From the NCBI GenBank assembly GCA_002389705.1, contig DGQJ01000029.1, forward strand, positions 28,048 through 37,757: a stretch of 9,710 bases of DNA, in the 5' to 3' direction. This DNA comes from Bacteroidales bacterium UBA4417 (lineage in GTDB: Bacteria > Bacteroidota > Bacteroidia > Bacteroidales > UBA4417). The notes beneath the pieces were generated by a model. It ran no database searches. It saw nothing but the letters and a program-made list of their open reading frames with translations, and was not told the DNA's origin. The translations under genes were made by a program, and so were the position numbers. Below are positions 1 through 6,667 of this stretch, piece after piece. Positions within the stretch are counted from its first letter, which is position 1; every line of letters starts with the position of its first letter.

Positions 1-337
1 TAATGGTAGAAATGCCATATTTTTCATAAATATATTGAATCCATTTAGGCTGAATACCAACATATTGCCTGATGGTATTTACTCCCATATTTTTCAGAAG
101 CGACATTTCAGCGTCCAGTGCTGCTCTGATTACATCGTCAGGTTGTTTCCACAGACTATAGGAAAAGTTGGTTCCTATGGGATAATAGTCCCAATTCATC
201 CCATTAATCATATAGTCATTTCCATTTACTACTAATTTTATTCCCTTATCATTTTTCACAACTGAAATTTTACCTGACTGAGCAAAAACAGTTGTTACAA
301 ACAAAAAAAGAACAAATGCCAATAGATTTCTTTTCAT
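1..337 (-). CDS. N-terminal part of a secreted TIM-barrel-type glycoside hydrolase (cut by window edge)
   Basis: Reading from an ATG at 337-335 to the left edge gives 112 residues with no stop, so the gene continues beyond the window. Residues 1-19 form a signal peptide (MKRNLLAF, then a hydrophobic core ending TTVFA, with Q20 after the likely signal peptidase I site). There is no lipobox Cys, so the protein is probably periplasmic or secreted. The next segment includes VNGNDYMINGMNWDYYPIG at about residues 37-55. It is followed by an amphipathic stretch with MSLLKNMGVNTIRQY (about 79-92) and PKWIQYIYEKYG (about 98-109). An 'own wish/NG.N.D' strand and then 'L.kNMGVNTIR' is the usual opening of GH2-, GH5- or GH42-like barrels; I recall similar proteins labelled 'GH2 TIM-barrel-domain containing'. 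The catalytic residues lie outside the window, so family and substrate are not proven. It is 119 bp downstream of the second GH17 gene on the same strand and probably belongs to the same beta-glucan locus. Confidence 0.7.
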   Translation of the reverse strand, partial: MKRNLLAFVLFLFVTTVFAQSGKISVVKNDKGIKLVVNGNDYMINGMNWDYYPIGTNFSYSLWKQPDDVIRAALDAEMSLLKNMGVNTIRQYVGIQPKWIQYIYEKYGISTI

Positions 338-456
338 ATAACTATTTTTTAAAGTTTGTTAATGTGAGCATTTCAAACAGGCATAGAATAAAACAGTGCG
401 AATACGTATTTGACAGAGCAATTCAAAAGCAGTTTAGGAGCTTACATGGTACTCAT
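338..456. other. Intergenic spacer upstream of the left-edge hydrolase, with a 10-bp palindrome
   Basis: This 119-bp AT-rich gap separates the second GH17 gene from the left-edge hydrolase, whereas the spacers inside the symporter-GH17 block are only 13-23 bp. It contains a perfect 10-bp palindrome, AATACGTATT, at 401-410. No GC-rich hairpin followed by a T-run was found, and no convincing Bacteroidota TAnnTTTG box at a sensible distance from a TTTG box. It could hold a weak promoter for the last gene, but the sequence alone does not prove it. Confidence 0.35.
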
Positions 457-1461
457 TTATTCCTGAAATTTTTTATACTGAAGTCTTTTCATTACCAGTT
501 TGGGTGTTCGGTCAACGTTAAACAGGCCCCAGTGTTTTTCGGGTTCCAAAGGTTCTGGCGATCCCTTCCATGGTTCGTCAAAAGCCTCAAAAACAAAGGT
601 TAAAACACGATCCTTTTCAATCCAGCTCATCAAATCGTTGTAATAAATTTCCTGGTTTTCTTCACTCACATTTCCAGGATCTATTCCTCTGCCATTTGAA
701 TTGGTTGCCCAGCCTGCTTCGGTAATTATAACCAGTTTGTCAGGATACTTTTCGGCCACCGAATAATAGTTTTGTTTAGTGTAATCAATGGCTTCGTGAA
801 TGCTTTTATACTCCCAAACAGGATAGGTATGAATGGAAATAAAATCAAGTTCATCGGCCAGGTCTTTAAGTTTGGTAATCCAGGGTACATGGTTTTCGCA
901 AAATGTTACCGGCTGCCTGGCACCGGCTTTTATCATTTTTACGTAGTTGATTACGCTTGATACAGGAACATAATGATCCGTCCAATCAACACAGGCTTCA
1001 TTACCTGCCGATAGTGCGAAAATGATATCGGGATATCGATTGGCAAAGGTTATAAGATCCGTAATCCGGTTGAAATTCCTGGTTTTATTAGCTGTCAATA
1101 CCTCTTCGGGATATGTACCTCCCCATGGACATCCGAAATTATTCATCTCGGCCACAATATAAACCCCCAGCATCACTTTGAAATCGAGTTTTTCTTTTTC
1201 TATTACCTGCAAAACGGTTTCGGCATGTTTATCGCAATCGAATAAACGCAGATACTTCCATTGTTTTTGAAGTATAAGCAAATCCTCTTTAATTTCCTCG
1301 TAATCAGGCACAATGCCTCCTGGCTGCTGACCTTCTCTGAATCCGGAGTAACAAATTGCTTTCCCGAATTCAAAAACAAGTTTCTGTTTTTCTACTTTCA
1401 AAATGAGAAACGTATTAGAATTTAAGATTTTGATTTTTATCCCAGATTCCCCAATATGCAC
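457..1461 (-). CDS. GH17 family beta-1,3-glucanase/glucanosyltransferase, predicted cytoplasmic (GH17-B)
   Basis: The longest frame is 334 residues from a GTG codon at 1461. No ATG lies ahead of the conserved fold, which begins at KAICYSGFREGQQPGG (about 34-49). The GTG start would overlap the upstream gene by 47 bp. A TTG at 1401-1399 would instead give 314 residues and a 13-bp gap, and I think it somewhat more likely. GH17 is a (beta/alpha)8 family acting on beta-1,3-glucans. Visible landmarks are SAGNEACVDW with the likely acid/base E155, HTYPVWE in the barrel, and VIITEAGWAT with the likely nucleophile E248 (numbered from the GTG). FVFEAFDEPWKG and KHWGLFNVDRTPK close the domain. No signal peptide is present from either start, so it should act in the cytoplasm on imported oligosaccharides. 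It lies directly behind another GH17 and a sugar symporter. Hydrolysis versus transglycosylation cannot be told from sequence. Confidence 0.87.
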   Translation of the reverse strand: MHIGESGIKIKILNSNTFLILKVEKQKLVFEFGKAICYSGFREGQQPGGIVPDYEEIKEDLLILQKQWKYLRLFDCDKHAETVLQVIEKEKLDFKVMLGVYIVAEMNNFGCPWGGTYPEEVLTANKTRNFNRITDLITFANRYPDIIFALSAGNEACVDWTDHYVPVSSVINYVKMIKAGARQPVTFCENHVPWITKLKDLADELDFISIHTYPVWEYKSIHEAIDYTKQNYYSVAEKYPDKLVIITEAGWATNSNGRGIDPGNVSEENQEIYYNDLMSWIEKDRVLTFVFEAFDEPWKGSPEPLEPEKHWGLFNVDRTPKLVMKRLQYKKFQE

Positions 1462-2308
1462 CTACATCGCCTTCGGCACCAACTTTCCACGATTCGTCGA
1501 ACGAAGAAAAGTAGAAGATTTCGATACCATCGGCTTTCGACCAAAGTTGTGTATTGATAAAGTAATTTCGTGCATTTTCGAAAGATGGATGGGCACCTTG
1601 AAGGCTTTTCCCCTGGCTGGGCCAACCGGTTTCGGTGATGATTACTTTTTTCCCTTTAGCAGCATTAAGTGCCTGGTAATACATGTTTTTCATGTATGGA
1701 AGTGAATATTCAAAACTGCATCCTTCCCAAAACGGGTAGCAATTCGCCAGGATGACATCGCATAATTCGGTAATACGCGGGCAGCTCGAAAATTCATAAT
1801 AAGCATCAACATAGCCAACGGGTACATCGGGAATGGCTTCTTTAACCAGCTTAATAAAATCAATCAGTTCTTCTTCGGTCAAATCTTTGCGATACAGCAC
1901 TTCATTGCCCACAGCAGCAATATCCACAAATCCTTCTTTAGCTAATTTAATCAGACCGGCAATTTCGCGTTCGTTAATTTCGGCATCATCACCAAGCCAG
2001 GCGCCAACCAACGTTTGTAAACCATACTCCCTGGCAATTTTAGGAATAAGTTCATTGCCATCAGTACACGAAAACGACCGGATCCATTTTGTATAGGGTT
2101 TGATAATTTCCATTCTTCGCCTAACCTGATCTTCGGTAATAATATCGCCAGGTTTCTGACCTTCTTCATATAAACTAAAGCAAAGTCCGTGCATACCGTC
2201 ACCTAAAACAGAATCGAATATTTTCTGAATTTCTGCTTTAGTTTTATGGGCGAAATCGGCTCCCGCGATTCCTGCCAGCGACATTGTTCTTCCTGCTCTG
2301 TATGACAT
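1415..2308 (-). CDS. GH17 family beta-1,3-glucanase-like enzyme, predicted cytoplasmic (GH17-A)
   Basis: The gene encodes 297 residues from an ATG at 2308, after a 23-bp A-rich gap behind the symporter gene. The N-terminus MSYRAGRTMSLAGIAGADF is neither a signal peptide nor a membrane anchor. The GH17 fold begins near residue 39 with MHGLCFSLYEEGQKPGD. The likely acid/base is E136 in AAVGNEVLYR and the likely nucleophile is E226 in VIITETGWPS, the typical GH17 pair. ANCYPFWEG (about 188-196) and FYFSSFDESWK (about 265-275) are the expected substrate-cleft segments. The protein ends soon after AYWGIWDKNQNLKF, the natural end of the domain, so it does not look truncated. It differs clearly from GH17-B in the substrate loops (GWPSQGKSLQGAHPS against GWATNSNGRG), which suggests a division of labour on beta-1,3-gluco-oligosaccharides. 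The internal Met39 is less likely as a start because the 38 residues before it are well-behaved coding sequence. Confidence 0.9.
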   Translation of the reverse strand: MSYRAGRTMSLAGIAGADFAHKTKAEIQKIFDSVLGDGMHGLCFSLYEEGQKPGDIITEDQVRRRMEIIKPYTKWIRSFSCTDGNELIPKIAREYGLQTLVGAWLGDDAEINEREIAGLIKLAKEGFVDIAAVGNEVLYRKDLTEEELIDFIKLVKEAIPDVPVGYVDAYYEFSSCPRITELCDVILANCYPFWEGCSFEYSLPYMKNMYYQALNAAKGKKVIITETGWPSQGKSLQGAHPSFENARNYFINTQLWSKADGIEIFYFSSFDESWKVGAEGDVGAYWGIWDKNQNLKF

Positions 2309-2331
2309 ATTTTTTAATTTAGAAGTTTAAT

Positions 2332-3762
2332 CTAAAGCTTTCCCCTGCGTGCAACCAATTCATCACGGATTTCGCGCGCCCTTTTTTCGGTAATGTTGTA
2401 TTTCCACATAACAATTATCGCCAGCAGCGCTGTAACCGAAGGAATAGATATATCGGCAATACGAAGCCGCGTAATGGTTTCTGCAGTCTGAACCTGAACA
2501 TTCTGATCAAATCCTACAGCACTCAACACAATACCGCTTACCAATAAAGCCAGGGATGTTCCCAGTTTTACCATCCACCAGTACACGGCTCCAAACAATG
2601 CTTCTTTGCGTGGCATTCCGTTTCTGAGTTCATCATAGTCGCACACATCAGCCGTCATCGACATCATTAATGTAAACAAGCCTCCGATACCAAAAGACAT
2701 CAGCGGTATAGGCATAAATATTAACCAGGGCATTCCCGGGTGAAATCCATACCATTTTAAGCCGTATCCAACCACAGATATCAATGACGAAACCACAAAA
2801 GCATTTTTCTTGCCGATATGGGTCGACATCCATGTAATAATAGGAATCACTAAAACAGCCGTTGCTACTGCACTTATAGTACCAAACCATGCCGGAAACT
2901 GACCGGAAGCAGCCTGATCGCCTTTGAACAAGTAATAAATGATAATAAAGAATGAAAACTGAGCTACAGTCTGAAACCCATTAAATACCAGGAACGTTGC
3001 TCCGCACAAACGTAAAAAAGGTTTGTTGTAGATTGTTTGCTTTATACCTACAAAAAAATGTTTCATATTGGCTGAAAGTTCTTTGAAGGATAGCTTGGAT
3101 TGCCCGGTTAAACGGGTTTGGTCAAGTTCTTTACAAAATAATGCAGGCATGATTCCTAATACCAGGCAAAGCCCTCCTACCCAGATAGCCAAATTGCGTA
3201 CACCCACATCGGGAGTTGAATATATTTCGGGGCGGCTGATGATAAACCAGAACCAGGGAGCTATCATCCATGCAATCTGTCCCATAACCTGCGAAATAGC
3301 CATTAAGCGTGTCCTTTCATTATAGTCAGGAGTCATTTCGTAACCTAACCCTATAAGTGGAGCTGCAAAAATGGTATAACCAAGATAAAAGATAAGCGAC
3401 ATTAATAAAAAGTAAATAAAATTAAACGTTTCGCCATTTTGGGGAGATATTTGCCACATTGCCATAAAACTGATACCAACCAGTATGGCACCGGCAAAAA
3501 TGTATGGTTTCCTACGCCCCCATCTCGACCGGGTATTGTCGGAGATATAGCCCATAATTGGGTCGAGTACAGCATCCATAAACCGTGGAATAGCAGCCAA
3601 TATCCCTGCCTTGTAAGGACTCATTTTAAAAGATACCACTAAAAAAAACATAAATATGCCTAATGCGGCTGGCAAAAGCTGGTTGGTTAAATTACCTGCA
3701 CCAAAGGCAATTTTTTGCCCGACTGGCACTACATCTTCGGATGCTGTTTTGTGCTTTTCCAT
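2332..3762 (-). CDS. GPH-family (MelB-like) sugar:cation symporter, major facilitator superfamily
   Basis: This 476-residue inner-membrane protein has about twelve hydrophobic segments. A soluble N-terminus of about 15 residues is followed by KIAFGAGNLTNQLLPAALG, the usual first helix of the glycoside-pentoside-hexuronide:cation symporter (GPH) family. The diagnostic loop between helices 2 and 3 is present at about residues 67-87: DPIMGYISDNTRSRWG followed by RRKPY. It includes the two Asp and the RSRWGRRKP basic run typical of the family. A second-half signature, MTADVCDYDELRNGMPRKEALFG, is the counterpart loop seen in bacterial GPH proteins. Length is normal (about 450-500). The gene starts 18 bp after the GH30 stop and ends 23 bp before GH17-A, which indicates cotranscription. 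In this context it most likely imports short beta-1,3- or beta-1,6-linked gluco-oligosaccharides from periplasm to cytoplasm. The substrate and the coupling ion (H+ or Na+) are inferred, not seen. Confidence 0.92.
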   Translation of the reverse strand: MEKHKTASEDVVPVGQKIAFGAGNLTNQLLPAALGIFMFFLVVSFKMSPYKAGILAAIPRFMDAVLDPIMGYISDNTRSRWGRRKPYIFAGAILVGISFMAMWQISPQNGETFNFIYFLLMSLIFYLGYTIFAAPLIGLGYEMTPDYNERTRLMAISQVMGQIAWMIAPWFWFIISRPEIYSTPDVGVRNLAIWVGGLCLVLGIMPALFCKELDQTRLTGQSKLSFKELSANMKHFFVGIKQTIYNKPFLRLCGATFLVFNGFQTVAQFSFFIIIYYLFKGDQAASGQFPAWFGTISAVATAVLVIPIITWMSTHIGKKNAFVVSSLISVVGYGLKWYGFHPGMPWLIFMPIPLMSFGIGGLFTLMMSMTADVCDYDELRNGMPRKEALFGAVYWWMVKLGTSLALLVSGIVLSAVGFDQNVQVQTAETITRLRIADISIPSVTALLAIIVMWKYNITEKRAREIRDELVARRGKL

Positions 3763-3780
3763 TAGATTTTGATTTATTAT

Positions 3781-5283
3781 TTAAAGATGGTTATTTTTTG
3801 AGATAACAATAGTTTGCAAGGCATTAGCACTAATGGATACAGAGGTTGATTCAGCACCCAGAGTAAGGGTAAAGTTTTTAGCTTCTGAGCCCTGGTTCAG
3901 CACTACAACTACCAGGCTGTGATCGGGATTCTGAACAGCGGTTATCATCAGATCAGCATCGGAATTTTCAAATCCTATCCTTATGGCATCCGGACGCATG
4001 TATTTACTAAAATGAGCCATTACATAATAAATGGGAGTAATATACACTTCGTCCTTATCTGGATCTACAAGTATGGGAGCACCACACCAGTTTTTAAACC
4101 AGTTAGGTCCGCCTTGTTTATCCAAAACCATATTCCAGTCAATCCATCCATTTACATGATTATTAAGGCATCCGATAATATCGCGGGCATACCTGAAAAC
4201 AGGTACATATTTTGGATGTAGGTATTTTTGATCGGCAGGAGCCCAATCCCAACCCCAGTCCTTGGCTTCTTTGGACCAGTACCATTTATCGTCGTTCCAC
4301 TTGGGTACCAGTCCGTCAAGACATGCTTCAGTTTGAATAATATATTTGGAAGGCGCTGACTTGTGAGCATATTGAAGCGATTCAGGAAACCAATCGTATG
4401 TACTTGCATACCAATGCACTGCTATACCATCAAAATATTTCGAGGAGGATTCGTCGCGATATATCACATCAGCCCATTGCTTCAATTCTTCACCACGGTT
4501 TTGGTCATAACCAAGTATTTTTATATCCCGACCATCGGATTTCAATTTCGGTCCCAGGTGATTTTTTACAAAATCAGTCATTTCGTCGGGACTAAAAATC
4601 ATACTTTCCCAATTATTGTTGTTGCCCAAAGGCTCATTTTCTACTGTAAATCCCCAAATGTTGATTCCTTCGGCTTTATATGCATCTAAATATTTTAAAA
4701 AAAACAAAGCCCAGGTATCCTGGCATTGGGGCAACAGTTTTCCACCCAACCAACTGTTATTATCTTTCATCCAGGGAGGCGCCGTCCAAGGCGAGCTTAT
4801 AATTTTGAAACCTTCTTTGGATGTGGCCTTTGCATCCCTGATCATTGGAAGAATGTCGTGCTTGTCTTCATTTATTGAAAAATGTTCTAAATCTTTATCC
4901 CCGGCAACAGGTGCATAGGAATAATGTCCTAAGGAAAAATCACAGGAACTCATGTGCGTGCGGGTGAGTGAATATCGGGCACCGGTTTCGCCGAAATAGG
5001 CATCCAGAATCATTTCCCGCTTTGCCTTGCTCATTTTGTTTAATAAATATGCCGACGATTCAGTAAACGATCCGCCAAAGCCGAGAATTGTTTGAAACAA
5101 TTGATCAGGCAATAATTTAACAGAGGATACATTGCCTTTGGCAGAGAAATTAGAAACCAGGGTGAGTTTATTACCACTTGCCGACGTCTCGTACACGGTT
5201 ACCGGTAATTGTTTCTGGGCAATAGAGAATGCGGGCATAATTAACATTAAAAATGCTAATAAGTGAATGCTTGATGTTTTCAT
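3781..5283 (-). CDS. GH30 family glycoside hydrolase, probable beta-1,6-glucanase/beta-glucosidase, periplasmic
   Basis: This 500-residue protein has a signal peptide (residues 1 to about 22, ending PAFSIA before Q23) and no lipobox Cys, so it should be soluble in the periplasm. The catalytic (beta/alpha)8 domain starts at QTILGFGGSFTESSAY (about 64-79), which is characteristic of GH30 subfamilies 1 and 3. RTHMSSCDFS and SSPWTAPPWMK follow. The acid/base is E217 in FTVENEPLG and the nucleophile is E319 in IIQTEACLDG, the same layout as in glucocerebrosidase-like GH30 enzymes. The C-terminal 90 or so residues form the beta-sandwich that packs against the barrel (YYVMAHFSKYMRPDAIRIG onward, ending LQTIVISK). 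With GH16 and GH17 genes alongside, removal of beta-1,6-linked glucose from laminarin, or endo-cleavage of beta-1,6-glucan, is the best inference. The subfamily (GH30_1 or GH30_3) is not settled by eye. It lies 120 bp downstream of GH16 and 18 bp upstream of the symporter gene. Confidence 0.93.
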   Translation of the reverse strand: MKTSSIHLLAFLMLIMPAFSIAQKQLPVTVYETSASGNKLTLVSNFSAKGNVSSVKLLPDQLFQTILGFGGSFTESSAYLLNKMSKAKREMILDAYFGETGARYSLTRTHMSSCDFSLGHYSYAPVAGDKDLEHFSINEDKHDILPMIRDAKATSKEGFKIISSPWTAPPWMKDNNSWLGGKLLPQCQDTWALFFLKYLDAYKAEGINIWGFTVENEPLGNNNNWESMIFSPDEMTDFVKNHLGPKLKSDGRDIKILGYDQNRGEELKQWADVIYRDESSSKYFDGIAVHWYASTYDWFPESLQYAHKSAPSKYIIQTEACLDGLVPKWNDDKWYWSKEAKDWGWDWAPADQKYLHPKYVPVFRYARDIIGCLNNHVNGWIDWNMVLDKQGGPNWFKNWCGAPILVDPDKDEVYITPIYYVMAHFSKYMRPDAIRIGFENSDADLMITAVQNPDHSLVVVVLNQGSEAKNFTLTLGAESTSVSISANALQTIVISKNNHL

Positions 5284-5354
5284 TTTATGGTTTCTTTAAA
5301 ACTAACAGTTAACATTCCAACTATTAATGGAAAACACTAGTGGAGATTATAGTT

Positions 5355-5393
5355 ATAGTTAAATAAAGCACTTAATTACAATTATTTAACTAT
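5355..5393. repeat. Perfect 12-bp AT-rich inverted repeat in the GH16-GH30 spacer
   Basis: ATAGTTAAATAA at 5355-5366 is matched by its exact reverse complement TTATTTAACTAT at 5382-5393, with a 15-base loop. The right arm overlaps a second small palindrome, AACTAT-C-ATAGTT, at 5388-5400. The element begins 10 bp downstream of the GH16 stop codon. Stem stability is low because only one pair in each arm is G-C. It may be a weak transcript-end hairpin, an mRNA-stability element, or a regulator-binding site for the GH30-symporter-GH17 block. Confidence 0.5.
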
Positions 5394-5403
5394 CATAGTT
5401 TAC

Positions 5404-6423
5404 CTATTGATAAACTCTAACATAATCAATTTCCATGGTTCCGCTGGTAAATGCCGGATCAACAGCTCCTCCAAAGTTGCCTCCCATGGCAACATTCATG
5501 ATTATGAAAAAATTCTGATTAAAAGGATAACTGCCGGTATTGCTGAAAGTGTAAAAAAGAACGTTATCCACATAAAACTTCAAAGATGCAGCCGACCACT
5601 CGCATTTATAGACATGAAACTCCGTAGTGGCGTTAGAAATCACCACTGTACTGCCAACACCGCCCCCCCCTGAATGACCTGGATAATGCATGGTGCTGAA
5701 AATTTTATTTAGCTGGTTTCCTACATGTTCCATAATATCAATTTCGCCGCAGGCGGGCCATGATACGGATGAAATATTATCGCCCAACATCCAGAATGCT
5801 GGCCAGGTACCACCACCGGCAGGCAATTTGATACGCGCTTCGATTGTACCATATTTGAATGAAAATTTACCTTTGCTGAGAAGCCTGGCTGAAGTATATT
5901 GGCTACCACTGTTATTTTCTTTTTTAAGATTTATTTTCAGGGTACCATCCGAAACAATTGCATTATCAGCCTTGTCGGTATAATATTGAACTTCGTTATT
6001 TCCCCAGCCTCCGCCACCGAGATCATAACCCCATTTTGTTGGATCTGGCAGACCTGGCGTATTAAATTCATCCGACCAAATCATACCTTGAACAACTGAT
6101 ATAGTAACAATCGTGGATTTAGATGCTGTTAATTTGCCAGCGTTTTTCGCAACTACAGCTACTGTGAAAACCCCGGAAGCATAATATTGATGGGTTGTGA
6201 TGCCAGTCACAGAAACTTCAGTTTGCCCATCTCCATAATCAAAAGTGTAATATGTAGCATTGGTAGCAGTAGCAGTAAATGAAACATTACCACTGCCATC
6301 AATGCCTACTGTTGTTGATATAGATAGATTTGAAGGAGCAAGATCAGCTCCTGAATCATCAGTCTTTTTACAGGCTAAAGTTGTAAAAATCAGCAATAAA
6401 GAAATTAGAGTTATTTTGTTCAT
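5404..6423 (-). CDS. GH16 laminarinase-type lipoprotein with N-terminal PKD domain
   Basis: This 339-residue protein starts at an ATG at 6423. The signal peptide ends in the lipobox TLAC (C18), followed by KKTDDSGAD. The acidic residues just after Cys resemble the Bacteroidota lipoprotein export signal, so surface display is likely. Residues about 30-112 form a PKD domain (YYTFDYGDGQ, then HQYYASGVFTVAVVAKNAG). The GH16 beta-jelly-roll occupies about 113-339. It opens with MIWSDEFNTPGLPDPTKW and includes WGNNEVQYYT, LPAGGGTWPAFWML and the catalytic signature GEIDIMEHVG, with nucleophile E227, assisting D229 and acid/base E232. The domain ends in EIDYVRVYQ. The whole matches bacterial endo-beta-1,3-glucanases (laminarinases, GH16_3-like), although mixed-linkage glucan activity is possible. 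It likely makes the first backbone cuts at the cell surface. A run of eight G residues in the coding strand (5663-5670) encodes Gly252-254, after the active-site strand. Confidence 0.94.
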   Translation of the reverse strand: MNKITLISLLLIFTTLACKKTDDSGADLAPSNLSISTTVGIDGSGNVSFTATATNATYYTFDYGDGQTEVSVTGITTHQYYASGVFTVAVVAKNAGKLTASKSTIVTISVVQGMIWSDEFNTPGLPDPTKWGYDLGGGGWGNNEVQYYTDKADNAIVSDGTLKINLKKENNSGSQYTSARLLSKGKFSFKYGTIEARIKLPAGGGTWPAFWMLGDNISSVSWPACGEIDIMEHVGNQLNKIFSTMHYPGHSGGGGVGSTVVISNATTEFHVYKCEWSAASLKFYVDNVLFYTFSNTGSYPFNQNFFIIMNVAMGGNFGGAVDPAFTSGTMEIDYVRVYQ

Positions 6424-6609
6424 GGCACTATTATAAGAATATTGAGAGCTACAATTAAATTTAAAAAATCATCATTACCTTATGTATGTATTGTGATTGC
6501 TCACTTATATTCCATACATTTCGTGTATGCCATTTACAAACCGGGCAAGCTAACTATGTAATCTTGAATTAACTATCGGGTAGATTGGAAGGATATAATT
6601 TATCAAAAT
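6424..6609. promoter_or_regulatory. Long leader upstream of the GH16 gene; candidate promoter/operator region
   Basis: This is most of the largest spacer in the window (6424-6667) and lies between the candidate terminator and the GH16 start, so a second promoter here would be logical. On the minus strand a TTTG at 6540-6537 lies 20 bases ahead of TATGGAAT, which matches the Bacteroidota TTTG/TAnnTTTG pair only partly. TAAATTTA nearer the gene matches seven of eight positions of the -7 box but lacks a partner. A small inverted repeat at 6513-6529 is listed separately. No ORF of note is present. The promoter assignment is inference from position. Confidence 0.35.
6513..6529. repeat. Short inverted repeat CATACA-N5-TGTATG, candidate operator
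   Basis: The arms CATACA (6513-6518) and TGTATG (6524-6529) are exact reverse complements around TTTCG. Further copies of the ATGTATG/CATACAT theme occur at 6481-6490 (TATGTATGTA). It lies about 90 bp upstream of the GH16 start in a possible promoter region, so it could be a regulator site. In AT-rich DNA a 6-bp arm can also occur by chance. Confidence 0.3.
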
Positions 6610-6640
6610 GAAAGGAGGAGAATGAATACCTCCTCCTTTC
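6610..6640 (-). terminator. Hairpin terminator or attenuator after the second lipoprotein gene
   Basis: GAAAGGAGGAG at 6610-6620 and CTCCTCCTTTC at 6630-6640 are perfect 11-bp complements around a 9-base loop, the most stable hairpin I found in any spacer of the window. It sits 27 bp after the stop codon of the 6668-7603 lipoprotein gene. On the minus strand it is followed by ATTTTGATAAATTATA, a U-rich but imperfect tail. This fits an intrinsic terminator or a partial one, which would let the SusD and binding-protein genes be expressed more strongly than the downstream enzymes. An mRNA 3'-end stabiliser is the alternative. Confidence 0.7.
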
Positions 6641-6667
6641 CTAACCAACAATCAACCTATTTGAGAA

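Noticed and set aside
1437..1625. Alternative minus-strand frame of 62 codons inside the end of GH17-A.
   Set aside because: It is a shifted reading of the GH17-A coding region, with Arg/Cys-rich composition and no motif.
4363..4689. Plus-strand open frame of 108 codons across the GH30 gene, and similar long antisense frames elsewhere.
   Set aside because: They lie antisense to clearly recognisable genes, have no family features and are shadows of the real frames.
6432..6437. TATAAT on the minus strand close to the GH16 start.
   Set aside because: It sits only about 9 bases before the ATG, and Bacteroidota primary promoters use a different consensus.
6493..6504. GTGA-TTGC-TCAC, similar to a CRP-type half-site pair.
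   Set aside because: The spacer is four bases instead of six and the arms are only 4 bp, so it is within chance.
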